NCBI GenBank assembly: GCA_947568835.1
Contig: OX387602.1
Coordinates: 5,178,570 to 5,242,569 of the forward strand
Length of the DNA: 64,000 bases
DNA from: Protonemura montana
Lineage: Eukaryota; Arthropoda; Insecta; Plecoptera; Nemouridae
Direction of reading: 5' to 3'
Below are positions 17,901 to 31,874 of this stretch, piece by piece. Each line of letters opens with the position of its first letter. The stretch's first letter is position 1. Under the pieces are notes generated by a model that saw nothing but the letters and a program-made list of their open reading frames with translations, did no database searches and had not been told where the DNA came from. The position numbers and the translations under genes were made by a program.

Positions 17901-20000
17901 TTTTTGTTTTTGCCGAACGGCAGACAGAGATTTTATTACTGACATTGAAACTGTTCTGAATTTTCAATGGACTTAAATTTGGGTTAATAGATGGAATTAA
18001 AACAGAGTTATTCGCAAATGCACACGAGAATGGCAGATCGTAGCATTGTTTTGTTTGCTGAGGGTGTACACATGGATGGGTCTGCATGCGAACAACAGTG
18101 TGTTATTGCTGTTTAGGACTCGGGAGGAGAATAGTTCGCGCGTTATCTTCGGATATTCTATTCGGGAATATCTTAGCTTTGGGAAATCATACAATATCGC
18201 TCATAACACATATTATCATACAGTGGTATGGTTGTTAGCTTATCGAGATAGGTAATTCTCGTGTATTTTCACGTAAAGATTGCATTCTCATGAGAAGGAA
18301 GTTTATATTACTGGATAATAATTTAAGGTTCACAGAAAACAAAATACCTACACACATATAAGATGAAAACATCATTTTTGAATGGCTTTTGTTGCGCCCC
18401 GAATAGCAATGATTTTGTTGTTTTTCCCTGTAAAGTATTTTTCGTTTTGTAAACAAATCCACTTTTTTGTTCTTTGAAGGTATATTTCTCTCGCTACGAG
18501 TGCAGCTCGCATTGTACTATCGAGTCGCTCATAAAAGCAACTCGGCTCCGAAGAATGATACACTATACCAAAGCTTTTCTCTTCTCTAGAATGTGGAATT
18601 GGAATAAAAGCGCATGCATCTTCATTATCATATATAGAATTCAAGCTGGACTATTTCCCTAAAGTGATACGAAACTTTAATTGTGCACAGTTGCAGAACA
18701 TTTGCAAGCCTTTCAAATTACCTTGATTGGAAGCAAAAACTGTAGGCAGTATATTTTCTTGCAGAGGGAAATCTCACAACTTGAAAATGGATCAAAGGAT
18801 ATACACGAAGCTTTTCTTTCCGTTCGTTATCTGCCCGTGTGTATGCACCGCCATAACAACGTGGCTAAAGCCAAGTCAAGTATCATACCAAGATCCAGTA
18901 ACAGCAACTGTATGGGGGGGTAGAGAATTTCCATTAGCCGGCGCCGTATTTTACGAAAGCGTTCAATTTTAAACTTTCGTGATGTTATTTTCTCACAGCA
19001 TCAAATTAGCAAGGGTGTTGCCTGGTATAAAACTCCTTTCAAACCAATATACTTCCCGTGTACCCGAGATCTTAAATCTTTCATCCAGCGTTACAAAATA
19101 GATGAAAAGTTCAAAGTTAGCATTCCCCTTGTTAAATATTTCTCATCCCGTATGGCCCCTCACTGCTGCAAAAGAAACTCGAGCACAGCAATGCTAAATC
19201 ATTTCCAATAGAGCCGCAGGCCGTATAATAATTGCTTGGCGTAATCCTCAAAAGAAAATTGTGCTCGTTACGGTTCTGATTGTCTGATTTGATTTTCCGC
19301 CCAATCGTTCGTTTGGAACGAGCCCTCGATCTGTGACATGCATTCCATGGGGCTAAGCATCCGTTTGTCAGTTTCTGTTGCCCCGTCACCGGCGCCGAGC
19401 AAGGATAATGTACGATGCAATTAAGGACCAGATAGGGAGCCGACACAGATGGTCTTAATAAAGTTAAGGGGATGAACGATGGAAACTGACAAAAAGATCT
19501 GGCTAAAGCCGAAAATAAATAGGAAAAAAATGGTCATGTAATATTTTAAGCCTAAGTTTAAGTTACCTTACAAACATTTGTATTGAAAGGACGCTCTTTG
19601 CACCTTAACGTTTAATCCTGGACTTAAATAGGACTCGAATAGTTGCATATCTAGTTACTTTTAGTGACTCAACGCTTCTGGGTCCGTATTGTGAAGGTTT
19701 TTTTTAATTTCTTTCATAAGTTTCTAAAAAATTTCAGTTTTAAATTACACCAATTTTAGTCATTTCTAAAAGTGAATTTTTGTACTATCCTTCCATCTGA
19801 ATCAGAATCAGAAAAAATGTACGCGTTACCAACACGATATAATGTAAATCGAACGTTTGTAAAATCTTTGAATATACGCCATTATGGGCGCTTCTATTCC
19901 ATTCCATGAGGCCAAAAAAGTGGCCGATCTCATCCCAAAGAGGTGATCTCATCAGGAAAATAATTGATTGTACGATGCTTTATCTTGACACATATCTGGC
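11954..20000. other. Non-coding: presumed start of long 5' intron (or upstream DNA)
   Basis: No exon could be assigned on either strand. The collagen's next upstream exon must end in phase 1 with G. I checked CTTAC and CTCAC (reverse-complement donor) sites here and saw none preceded by a Cys-Pro-Gly junction or transmembrane segment. A GA repeat lies at 13,145-13,166. CpG becomes more frequent than in the collagen introns. Confidence 0.6.
13145..13166. repeat. GA dinucleotide microsatellite
   Basis: This is an uninterrupted run of eleven GA units. A second, impure GAGAGAGG stretch follows near 13,402. GA runs can act as GAGA-factor sites in insects, but position alone does not show that. 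Confidence 0.95.
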
Positions 20001-20236
20001 TAATGAAGGGCGTAATGCGTTCGTTACAGATTAGGTGTTCAGGCAATTCATTTTTTCATCCCCAATGCACTAAAAAAAACACACACACACAACCGAGTAC
20101 AGACCCTTGCAAATTGCAATTGTACCGATGCCAGCTCACGTGTGCAAGACTCTTAAGTGGAACGCTTTAAATTGTCAACAAGGACGGTATTTTGTGGTAT
20201 TCATCACCTTATTATAAAATTGCTTGTAATGGCGGG

Positions 20237-20290
20237 TAATTAGTGTAATTAGAGGAAACCTTAAACTTCAGACGAGGATTGGTGTAATTA
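20237..20290. promoter_or_regulatory. Cluster of three TAATTA homeodomain-core sites
   Basis: TAATTA occurs at 20,237, 20,246 and 20,285, with GTAAT nearby at about 20,292. Palindromic TAATTA is a known core for paired-type and other homeodomain dimers. Function here is inferred from spacing only. Confidence 0.25.
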
Positions 20291-23200
20291 CTGTAATGCA
20301 CTGCGCAGATGCGAGAATGCCGGGTTCTAGTTTGTGTTTTTGTGAGTCAAGTTGACACTGTACACAATTCCCAGCGTGAAGGCGTGCAATTATTATAAAC
20401 GCACAATTTAACGGGGCGTTTATAGTCCATGGTCGACAAAGAGGAATGGCACGGTGATTGAAGATATCACGAGAACTCCTGGTTTCGTCCTTAACTGTCG
20501 TAGGTCAGGGACCAGAGAGCATGCAATTTCCAGGAGAACATCATCAAAACATATTTCTCCAAGCCAGTTTAAAAGATGTTTTCTTTGAAATATTGAATTC
20601 AAGCAATTGTTCCTAAATACCCACGTTTTTTTTTTTGTTTTATTTTGTAGTTTCTTCTATGAGAGTTAATAAAATCTTATGTTCTGGTCCGTATTTTAAC
20701 AGCATGTGTAACATATATTTAATAGTGGGCTGGGCATTTGTGGTGCACTTAAAATAAAGAAAGAGGGCTGGGCCCTGAAAGGTGTATTGTAAATGACCAA
20801 GCATCATGCGGGGATTAATAGCATCGCTGGCAAGAATAAGTATTAAGACTAAAGGTATATTCAGGTTCAACCACTATCTTTATTTCCTCGCACCATGATA
20901 TCGAAGAAAATTCTAGTTTCTATATTATGCTAGAGAGTTTCTTACCCTGTTCGTAACGCCCTTGTGGTCATCGTTCTCTATCTCTCCCCATCTGATACAC
21001 CCCAGTCAGTGTCACACCCTTCCCTAGCCTTGGGGCTGCGATGCTTAATGCATGTCGAGGTATCCCAAAAGTTCGACTACCACAGAATACAGATCTTCCA
21101 TTTACGAGATACCATCTGGGTATGGCGGACGGTGATTCTTGCATGTTCTATCGAGAGACCTTACTCAGAGTACCAGCTATGTAGAACTTTGTTCTAAGTT
21201 GCGGTACCCATACTCATTAGTTTGAGGACTGTACCTATTCAAGACGTTCAATTATAAGGGATGTTTGTTTCATTTTAGATGAGCGAGATGCATATGTAAA
21301 GCAAACACATTTGAGATCGACGTACCGTGTTGATTTACCTTTATGCAAGTACAAACAAGAGTTATTGAACACGAATGATGTTTTTTTTACGGTACATTTG
21401 AGAAGAAGAAACTGTCGGGAAAATGTCAGTGAAGGGATGCCACGAAAAAATAACTGAAAGCAAGCCATTGAAATTGCGGGCGTTTTTTTGTGGCTAAAAG
21501 TTTTTTGTGGGGTTCCGGCGCGCGTAGATGTGTGAAGGAGGTGAGTTATGTAAATGTGGTCCAAACATTCACCAGACTTCCGAGTGAGGAAACGTCAATC
21601 ACAGTTGACACCAGCTGAGACCGACGCCGACGCTGCCAGGAGCGACGCCGCTTTTCTATATCCTTATGAATTCTGCATCCGGATTTTTGTTGATATTGAA
21701 AACTGCATTTACTGATGAAGCACCGAGTTAGTTTCGGAAAAAAGTGTCCGAATTGCGAACAGCAAGAGGGAAACAAGTATAACCGTTGCGTTGGATAGAA
21801 TTGTGTACATGACCCAGAAGTGTTCCATTTCATATTAAAAAAAAAGAATAGAAGAAGCTGCACGCTCAAGGAAAGCCTACTGCCAGTCGAGGACCAAAGG
21901 AACATTCATTCTTTTAGTGTTGGTTAGCTAAAAGATGAGTAAAATTTAAACTTCTAGGTAAATATAGCAGCACTCGGCGATGGCACTAGCAACCCCTTTC
22001 ATTATCAAGACGAAATAAAGAGTACTTAGATTTTAGAGTTGAGACGCGTTAATTTAAATTTGACTGTAACTCAATATAACGTCGGCATTCATTCAGGTTT
22101 CCAGCCTTGTGATTGTAATATCGATATGTCACAGTTTGACATTTCATTCACGGCAGTTTGCCCACGCACGATTTCAGAACACGATATTCACTACCCACTG
22201 ACAAAGTTCCACACCTTTAAAATCGGCGGAATTACCACGCTGCAGGTAGGCAGGCTGTCCCGCCAAACTCTAACGACTTCACTTTCAACAAACATTTCCC
22301 GTTTCCATGACAATACTTGACGATAATCTTCCGTAATTCCCGCACACAGTCCAGGCGCCGAGCGACCCTTCCCTACTCCCCACATCCCTCTCTCTCCCCT
22401 CTCAAGATTGATTAGCGTTGATAAGGTAATTGCTCCCCCGGCTGTGATTGCTAGATGCGGCAAGTTACGCCCTCTAGGTGCCTCTGCTTATCGCAGTGCG
22501 AGATGGCACAACACTAATGGGTCAAAATGTACGACAGATTGTGCTCTAACGCAAGATCTACCAAGTGCGTTGGACACTTTACAAGGGACGCGGAAAATTT
22601 CGAATTCTTCCGTGCTTTTAGAGTGATTAGCAAAAAAGTGTATGCTGCAGCCTTGCAAGCAGAACCACATTTTCGTCCTTCGCCAAATCCCCAATTGAAG
22701 TGATAGTGCAGCCGAGTTGGGAAGTTGGTTGTGCAAATATGGGATAGAGTTCTTGTGCGCTGCTCTGGTTGGTGCTTTTATGCATTGAAGTTTGTGGCTG
22801 GTCTTATGTTCTCATCATCATCAATCACACTGGATCATAAAAATAGACTTTATATCTTTGACTTTACTTATAATATCGATCACAAATTGAATGGGGAGCT
22901 CAGAATTACGCTAATAAAAACATGTTGGTCGACTGAGAGTAATCAATCAATTTCAATTTCCTTCTTCTGATCGTTTGAAATGTTGAACTTGAGAAAATTA
23001 GGAAAGATGCTCATGTCCGCTCTCGTGGTTCGATTTCCGGAAGTTTCCCTCTGTGAGACTTCGTCGAGGAGAGCATGTTTGTGGTGAAAACTGATATCGC
23101 AGACCAGAGATCCAATATTATACACCGCGTAAGGTTGCACCGACTATTATCAAAATTAAAAAACACTAAATTCAACCCGAACAAGGTTTCCAAGAGGCTC

Positions 23201-24128
23201 ACCAAATGCGTGCAGGTATCCCAATAATAGCCAAAAATCAACCTCGTCATTATAACTCGGACTTCATAAATTATACCAACCCGTTTCATGTGCCTCTTAA
23301 ACAGACATTCTTATCAACACACAGATCTGGCTGTGAGGGAAACAAATTTAGCGATGCCCAGATCGTGTAAGATAAATGAGGATGATGAGCAAATCATTAG
23401 AATTTGGCACGAGCGTTTTATAGCTACTACGTTCAAGTTCTAAGAAAGTTAAACTCCTTCCGTCTTACAATTTATATACGCGCGTCTTTATTCATCTTAA
23501 TTGCACGCCTAGTCGTGTGACGTGGACGCCCAATTAGCCGCACGGACCACACAAGAGCGAACAAACAGCTTTACTCCACCGGCCAAGCTTGGACGGTCTA
23601 GAGGTGTAGGTGCATTCGCTGGCAATTGCTACGGCTTCGAAGGGTGTGGAACGACTAGCGAAGCGAACGAATGAGGCGTTATTATTAGTATAGATTGTTA
23701 TGCTTTACATAAGATATGTACCTTGTTATTTTCTTGTTCACTGATTGAGTCGAGTATGTACGACTAGAGGCAATGTATGTTTTAGGATGATTACCAATTT
23801 AGATGCACCAGGGACATCGTTCTACAGTAGTTGTCCTATCCTTGCTGTACCTTCGTAGAACGAAGAAATCACCGATGCATCTTGTACAAAATCCGTTTAA
23901 CTATTTTTGTGTAAACTATTGCAAACTGAAGTTTCCGTACAAGTTAAATTATGTCCTCCCTGTTATTGCCCCTAAGAGTAAAAATATCTTAATTTTTAAT
24001 TCCTTCACCACAGGGGTCTAGGCAGAGTCTAGGGGTTGGGTCACGATACTTGATCTAATACGGCCCAGCCCTGCAGCCCTTGGAGATGAAGAACGTCGAC
24101 AACAGGTATATATAGGTACCATTTCGTT

Positions 24129-24144
24129 GCAGCAGCAGCAGCAG
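24129..24144. repeat. GCA trinucleotide microsatellite
   Basis: Five GCA units plus a G are present, not in a supported reading frame. Confidence 0.95.
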
Positions 24145-27100
24145 TCTAGTTAGAGGTATATACCACGGTGTCCCATTGTTTGCTCAAGAGAGGGCATTGT
24201 TTCAATACGCGACCATTGTTTGAAGGAGCGGTGACAATAGGCGGTAAGGAGCAAGCGACAATTTCCACGGGTGTCACTGAGACCAAGCGAAGAGAACAGC
24301 CACTGTGGAATTGAGCCCTCATTTTGACTTTTGTTTTATTTGACATTCTTTAGTGCTGTAATCTTACAAGTTACGAACCATCTCCTATTTCATTTTTAAA
24401 GTCTACAACAATGGTGTAGGTACACCGAGAGACATATGCATAACACAATAAATAATACCCCATGTTGAAAAAGTTTTATGTTTTGTAAGATAGGTACTAT
24501 GCATGTGTAAAAGGTCCGACGTAGTTAGTTGGTCTCCCAGGAGTATCACAAGTCAAGTCTTTTCTCTTCCATTTCTTGCCCGAGTTGCCGGGAGGGAAGG
24601 TTATAATTGATTACTGTTTAATTATAAGTAAACATACCTGGCAACTATGGTTTATGTCGTTATACATGAAGGTACACTGCACACATTCTTTCACGGCAAA
24701 CCGATACTTGATACTGCTTTTATAAATTGATATGTTTTATTTTAAAATTCTACTGTTATGTCTATTTATCATAAACATTTGCAATTAGAATGTTTGCCTT
24801 TATTGATACCTCAGCTACTACTTCCATTACGATGGGGGTTTGAGACCCATTCTGGTGAAATGTCAACTAACATACTTGACCTTGCAATAATTCTGTTATA
24901 TGGTTTAATTGCCTGGAATTTGTAACCGGTATCTCTAAACAACAGAACATCAATCCGGTAGTTGATATTCGATCTAGGTAGATGAAACTCATCGATGAAA
25001 CCCACTCATTATAGTGGGGGAAGCAACTAAAAGCAGAGTGGAGTTTTGACGTGTTTGCTCTGGAGTTCGGTTGCCACTCTTCGTTCAGTAGCTCGCAGCA
25101 CCACTACGTTGGCTGTCTCGAGTCACCAAAGGTATGCAATATCCGCGTATTTGTCAAAGGACAGGAATTATTTAGGACGGTTTGTTTTGCGGGCTTGCCG
25201 CAGTCACAAGGGGAAGGACTTGTTTACACTGAGGTGACTTCGTTGCCAAGAAATATTCCTGGATGCCACAAATCATACCGCAGGAAGCCAATCCAGAAAG
25301 AAGCTTCCTGCTGGCGCTGGCGCATTTATAATAGGGAATGTAAATCGGAAAAAACTCCATTTTCACAAAGATTGAATTCGAACCTGTTTAAAGTCAACAT
25401 TTTCAGTCATAAATAATTACAGACATTATGGAAGAAGCTACGTTTGGCGACGTTTGGAACTTTGAATCAAAAGAAGTACGTGCACATATCTAGTTTGGAA
25501 GAGCAGCATGTTTTATGTTTGCTCATTGAAATAATGTATCCGTGAAAGTACGCCGAATAAAGAGTCAATTATCAGGGATTATAATTTTGTTCGGTAAAAT
25601 GTTTTCCATCATCATCGATGTACGGCGCCTCTAGACGCTGTCTAAGCCGAATATTCCCCTCGTTCATGGGCTGCAACGCTTGTTGGCTTATCCATTAGCC
25701 ACGGAGGTTTTGGGGGCCCTAAGCATACACACTCGGAAATGGAATCCGCGAGCATTAGGCTTAATTAGCTAGGCCCAGACCAGACCAGACCAGGGGATGC
25801 AGTACCTTTAAACCCAGACGCACAGGCCGAGTTGGGTTTGAGGTCAGAATTCAGTTTTTATCCAGATACGCTGAGACTAACTTAAGCAATCTTTGTTTGA
25901 TAGCACTCTGGGTTTGGGAGAAGAGTAATATGGGGCATTCAACCAAAATCGAGTGATGGTGTTCTTGTTTAGAAGTGGCTGTAGTTTCTAGTACACTGCG
26001 TGCTCGCCGGGTTGATGCACACAGTTGGATGGAGACAGTTGTTTTAGAGGAGAAAATAAACGGAATATCGCGCGGCAAGTGCAGCCCACTCACGATACTT
26101 TCGACACTTAGGATCGCACTGAGGACATCATTAAAGTTAGCGAAGTTTAGCTTGGAGACAATTTGGGAAACTATTATAATGAAGTAATGGTCATATAAGT
26201 TGTGCAACGGCACAATAAAACAGCAACTAAATTTTAAAAGCTGCCCGGCAGCATGAGAAGAAAATTTCAAACTGTCACTTCGTTATGGCTCAGTTATACA
26301 TTCCTTCGCCCATTTCAATTGCATGTGACTGTAGAGAGTGGTTTAATGTCCAATTTTGGACGAGTCTTAAAGACTTTTGTGGACACAACTTTTCCGACAA
26401 CTTATTTAATTATACAAATATATGCGAGTAAAAAGTCCTGTGGCAATCGGCATTAGACACTTACGCAGTGCGTAAAGAATGCGACACACAAACAATGGCC
26501 GGGCGAATTTGGCCGCAGACACTTTCAATGGTGTGATATTGCGGGACAATGCAGGATTGGCCGGGCGTGCCAAAAGTGTTCAATCACTCGACAATGACTT
26601 AATTGCATTCTGTAATTATTTTCCAGCTCACTCGCTGCACGGTTCCGCCGCGAATCAGTATCAAGTGTACAAGTGCTCGATAAATATCTGGATCACAATG
26701 AGAAGGACGGAATCCTTTTAACATTCCAAAATGCCGACAAGCAAACTGCCGACCTGTCTGTGTGAGTACTTAGCTCAATCAGCTATGTAGATTTGAAATT
26801 AACAACGACAATAGCATTGATTAATGATACGCTTGTCGGCTATCGATTACCTTGTTATTCTGAACTACTTCTCTCAAGTAGCTTTTAACTTTTGAAAGAC
26901 ATACTGTAACTTTATGTTTCCTTTAATTTTTGATACGATCTTTAAACTATTAGACAATGGAATGGATGACGGAGTCACATTCCATCTTGCAATTTCATCA
27001 TCGTTACTCAGTTCATTCCGCATTTCCTATTTAAAACAATTATCACTCTTAATTTCGAACGTGAGCGTGATGGTACGATTAGGAGATAATGCGCCGACGC

Positions 27101-28620
27101 GGACGCGGATGGAGAAAATTGTTTCTTGGCTCTTGCAACATTTTATGTTTCACTTCCGCTTCTCGGACGTTGGCACTCTAGAGGAAAAATGATCCATCCA
27201 TTTCTTCCGAAACATCTTCAGAGCGACACGCGCTGAAAGAGGTTAATTATTGTCTGGCCTGAGAATCCTGATTTAGGGTTTAATAAATCTCTGGGAGGTA
27301 CAACGTGTCGATCCCTGGAGAGCGGCACGGGGACGCGTGGAAATGTCTGCCGAATGTCTGCACGTCCCTCGGTCCGGTCATAACTCGTTCATTCGACGGC
27401 AGAGATTGCGTCGCGGCGCTCGGCGCCTGGCGCCGCGACAGTGGCGAAGGCAGCGGCGGCGATCCGAGCCACAGAGAGGGCGTCGGTGCCCACGAACGAC
27501 TCTCTCAGGGGTTGTTCCTTGACAGAGATTGTGCCACTTGCAGTTAACCCGTGCGATGACGATAATGCGTATATAACTCTGCCCATGGGACGCATCACAG
27601 TGCGTCCGGGAGAGGGAGGGAGGGGTGGTACGTACATTCTTGTCCAAGACGCGAGAGTTGCGAGGGTGAATGCGATCTTGCAATAGTTGCACGTCCATGC
27701 ATGTCTCGAAGGGATAATATAAAATAATTTGAAATTATAACACCTTCGAGGAATGTTGTGGTTTGCAAGAGTTATTGCAGTGCGAACAGAACTTTTAATT
27801 TGCATACTTTATTTTTTACTCGTTTTGTTGAAAAAATCAGAGTTCTTCGGCTTTTGCATTAGATTGAACAATTCGTAGCGATCCTGTGATATGAACGGGG
27901 GTCGCGGGAAACTGGTTGAATTCAGATACAATTTTGCTTTGCAAGGATAGTAAAGGACTCGACTGCGACCTGGTGGTATTCAAGCAGCGAATTGCACTCA
28001 CATTTATAATGGGGTGATTTATATAGTTATAAGCGGCCACCCATGCGCACAAGTGGTAACTTATAATCTGGGGGCTGTCAAATGAATGTTGAACAGATCC
28101 CCGGCGAAGGGATCTAAAAATACCGCTTGCAAGTAGAGCCGTGCCAAAGAGCTGGGTGCAAACGCTGGAGAGGACGCACTTCGAACTAGTTCCCAAAACC
28201 GAATACAATCTCCCCAAAACGTGGGCAAAGAAAGAGAATCACCTTTAAACCGCCAAGTCTATGCCATAAAATATGCTCCATCATTAAATGGTGGAGGTGC
28301 CGAGTTTATGGAGACTAGTTATTCATCAAATTTATTGTATAAAAAAAACTTTTTACCATAACCTCACTTTATGACAGTTTTTATGGAACGGTTTTGGTCG
28401 CAGCAGCAAGTCGTGCCATAAAAACAAACGCACAAATTTGCTCGTATAGAACTCCGATCCGCTGTGTGCTGACCATTTGAATCAAGTTATGTTACGTTTT
28501 AAGTGTTGAGGCAAATGTATCTGTGTGTATAAATATATGTTTTGTCTATTTTAAGTGTTTACATGGCCTCATGGGTCGATAGAAACATCCCTTCGCTTGA
28601 TGACTTCTTTGCTTGACCAT

Positions 28621-28794
28621 TTATCTTCCAGTCCAGACCATGGGATTCACATCCCTATAAGCCAGGCCCCGGCCCCTGCCGCTGCCTCTTATCTTTCCAG
28701 CAAACATTATTTCGATCTCGACCGCGGCATCTTGATAGTCGCAATGTCGCGCTCCGACTAAGAGCAAGGCGGCGGCGTCCCATAATCTTGCCAT
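28621..28794 (-). other. Small ORF with consensus start context, 57 codons
   Basis: The start reads TCCACCATGGCA, an excellent Kozak context. The peptide begins MARLWDAAALLLVGARHC, a short signal-like hydrophobic stretch, and stops at TAA 28,621-28,623. The opposite strand is open over much of the same interval. No family is recognised and coding status is doubtful. Confidence 0.12.
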
Positions 28795-29661
28795 GGTGGA
28801 AGTGCCGGGTCCACATAAAAACACTAGCGCGGTATAGTCGTAAGTTCATAACCTAAAATAGAAAGGGAATACCTAAATCTCTATCTAGACGAAGCTTTCG
28901 AATGACAGGGGTTAGGAACAAGAAGAAGATACGTTTGAACTTGAAATGAAGCTGTTTTCATTGCGTCGAAAAAAATGATTTGAAACCATCGTGGGATGCA
29001 GCGTCCCGCTGACATCCTCGTTGTTTTTTGTCGGCTCCTTAAGGGCGGGCTAGACGTTCGTGTTGTTATCATATAGAAAGTTTTAAAAAGTCTCGAGACC
29101 ATTATCGTATCATTTGGAGGTAATTACCGGTGAAGGGTCGAGCCCCCCTGCAAGGTATTCGATAAACGGCAAAAGCGGAGCCGACACCGCGTTTAACTCA
29201 CTGAACTGACAGCTCAATTTTCAGCCTCGCCGCGATGCACGTTGCCTTTTCAAGTATAAAATGGTTCATCCGTTGGCTATAAAGTACAAATCGGAGCTCG
29301 TATTTCTAGAATAGAAAAACGTCATTTCATGCTTTATGCTATTTTTTAGTATCAAATATAATTACATTCTGTATAGTGTGGTAGGTAAGCGAAGCATGGC
29401 ATTTAAAAAGGTATTATGTACGCAAAGCAATCAAAGCGTTGCTAAAAAGTATCTCTTTAGAAAAGTAGATTAATTTCATGTGCGCATGGTTAGTTTAGGA
29501 GGGAAAAAAATAGAAAAAAAAGGCACTCCAGCAATTTTACGGTTGATACAAAGTCAAGCTGAGTCGAGCTGCGACCCTTTTACGGGCCTGTGCGTGAACA
29601 AACACTGCATGCGCACCGCATAACAGTCCGTGTAAGTGAATCAAGCTTGATGTTTTCAACG

Positions 29662-29687
29662 AAAAAAAAAAAAAAAAAAAAAAAAAA
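29662..29687 (+). repeat. 26-base poly-A tract
   Basis: This is an uninterrupted A run. No target-site duplication or element body is recognisable at its left, so it is recorded as a homopolymer and not a retroposon tail. Confidence 0.95.
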
Positions 29688-31828
29688 CAGAGCGGGCAGC
29701 AAAAAAGTGATTTCATTCCAGTCATCGTGACAGCGAAAGAGTTGGTAATGTCGAGCTGCGGATAAGCAGGCATATCGATGGCTGAACACTGGAATTAGAA
29801 TTAGAATTTCTCGGTGACATCGTGAGATTCTATCTCGGCCGCTAGGTGACATTTGAAGGATGACAGTAAACTCGAAATGGTATCAATTTTTTTAGAACGA
29901 GCAAACGTGTATTGTTATAATTACGAATATGTTATTGTCCAAGCGCTGTTGGTAATTAAACTGTGAGTTCATGTGATCTCATTTACAACGCATATTGTGC
30001 CTTTATGATTTTACAGTCGGTCATCGCGTTGTTATTTCCCAGCTGGTGCACAGGCGGTGGCCAATTACTTTATGCGAAACACAGAATTGTAGATGCGCTG
30101 CCTTCGTGGTGGTTTATTGCAGTCTGGCGCTGTCTTGTTTGTCTTGGCTCTCCATTAACAGCGACAACAAGACTGTCCCCCGTCCGAGGAATCGAACATC
30201 AAGTTGTGGCGACATGTTCTTGACAATTCTGGTGCGTTTACCATACGCTTACTTGCCAAAAGCATGTGTTTCCAGCTACGAAAGTACGAAAAGAACTGTC
30301 AAAATAGAATTCAACAAACGATTTCTTCATCTTTTTAATGAGAATGTCTAGGCATGTAATTAATGGTTTCACACTCTCGTGATGCGACGCACCGACCAGA
30401 TCGACCTCCACTGAGCATTTCGTGAACTACAAATAAGAAACGGATCTCTGCGTCTGCGTTTACGTCTCCTAGGGGTGTGCTCTTCTCAACCCTCTTGAAG
30501 TTTGGTGCTCATCAGCGGGAAAAAATCTAGTCGCGACAAAATCATCAATAATAAATCACGTCGGATGTCGTTTGAGCAGTCAAAGGTTTGAATTAGGTTT
30601 GACGGAGAAAATATTTAAAACGGTTTTTTGTTCAACGATCGCTCGGGCTGAGGTTACACATTCCAATTCACTGCTGACAAAAGGGTTAAGTCTGTCAAAG
30701 CGTCGGAGGGGTGTGCGTATGAAATTTGTGATTGTCGCTCAAGCCACATTCAATCGGATCACTGGCATTCTAACAGAATGTAATTCGGAAATAAATAGAG
30801 AATCAAATCGACCCATCTGCAATAAGGGAAATGGGAGACGAGCGACCCGCGTGTATCGTCGGGCAGATTGCTTGCTGTTCACGTTTGTATACGTGTACCG
30901 ACCCCCATGCAGTCTTGAACGATACCAGTCTGGGACGATAGCAGTCTGGAATGACTATAGAAACTCGTGGAGAAGTTTGTTCGGGAACGTGATGGAACTG
31001 AGCAGGCAATGAGCATGCAGCTTGGGCCCGGTTCCCGCGATTATATTGCCCGATCTTACTCTCGGCTCGTGCTAGAAGTAGAGGACACAGCGAACGACAG
31101 ATAAATTTGGAGTCACCTTTGTTTGTACTTTAGCCATCTGCAGGTGAAATGCAGTCATTGCTTTAAATATAGCGTGGTCTTCGGCTAGCATGTTTTATCT
31201 AATGGCGTTTCTTCGTAAGTTGGCACTGTCTCGCGGTCGATGGTCGTCTTGCTCGCGGACGCGGAGGGTAATTAGTTGTCGCCGTGAAGCGGCCTAGTTT
31301 TGGGCCCGAAAGCAAGAGGCGCCTGTCACTAGCCGACAAGCCGTGCAATCTCTATTTGGACCATCGAGGCTGCGGGATAGCGGGCTCGTCTTGGATTCGG
31401 GTCGAGGCGGTCGAACCATGGCGGCGATATCTTCCACCGAACACAAATACGAAATAAAAGTGGTTGAATAAATTATCTAATAAAAATAATAAACGGTTAA
31501 GACAGACAGCAGGAACGATGTGAAGAAGTAAGTGTCATCCTGGTAGTAAAAAAGAAAACTAAAAATATCCCTTGAAAGCCAGACGAGATCATAAAATCCC
31601 GAAAGTCACGGGCGAGAATAAAAGAATCGGCTAAATAAAGGAGGGAATCATCTGAGAATTCCCAAGTTTTCATAACGTGGACTATAAAAATAAAAATTTA
31701 CTCTGGCAAAAGAGAAATAATTTTTATGCGAGCGTACCAGACCTGCTTAGCGGCAGCTTTTCGACAAATTGACACGTAACTTTTTGTGTTCGTGTGAGCG
31801 TGTGTGTCGTCGTACTTTTATGTGACAT

Positions 31829-31874
31829 GACGACGACGACGACGGCAGCGACGACGGACGACGTCGCCGTCGAC
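31829..31874. repeat. GAC/CGA-rich low-complexity stretch
   Basis: GACGACGACGACGACGG is followed by related GCGACGACGG units and ends in the palindromic ACGTCGCCGTCGAC region. It keeps several frames open locally, which explains overlapping spurious open frames there. Confidence 0.9.

Larger units (their letters stand above)
20001..30000. other. Non-coding or unassigned DNA
   Basis: It contains an AC repeat at about 20,079-20,090, a TAATTA cluster at 20,237-20,290, GCA repeats at 24,129-24,144, three CAGAC units at 25,776-25,790, a GC-rich patch at 27,300-27,640 and a 26-base poly-A at 29,662-29,687. Small open frames occur but none shows a recognisable domain. Confidence 0.55.

Noticed and set aside
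20640..20870. Minus-strand frame ending in TAA followed by an A run, considered as a processed retrocopy
   Set aside because: It begins only at a TTG, the peptide is unrecognised and there is no target-site duplication. AT-rich DNA explains it.
20941..21000. GTAAGA donor after a minus-strand acidic stretch (ending DDHKGVTNR)
   Set aside because: The frame ends in phase 0, not the phase 1 that exon 1 needs. The other phase contains a stop shortly upstream.
29662..29687. Poly-A tract as a retroposon tail
   Set aside because: No target-site duplication and no recognisable element body upstream.
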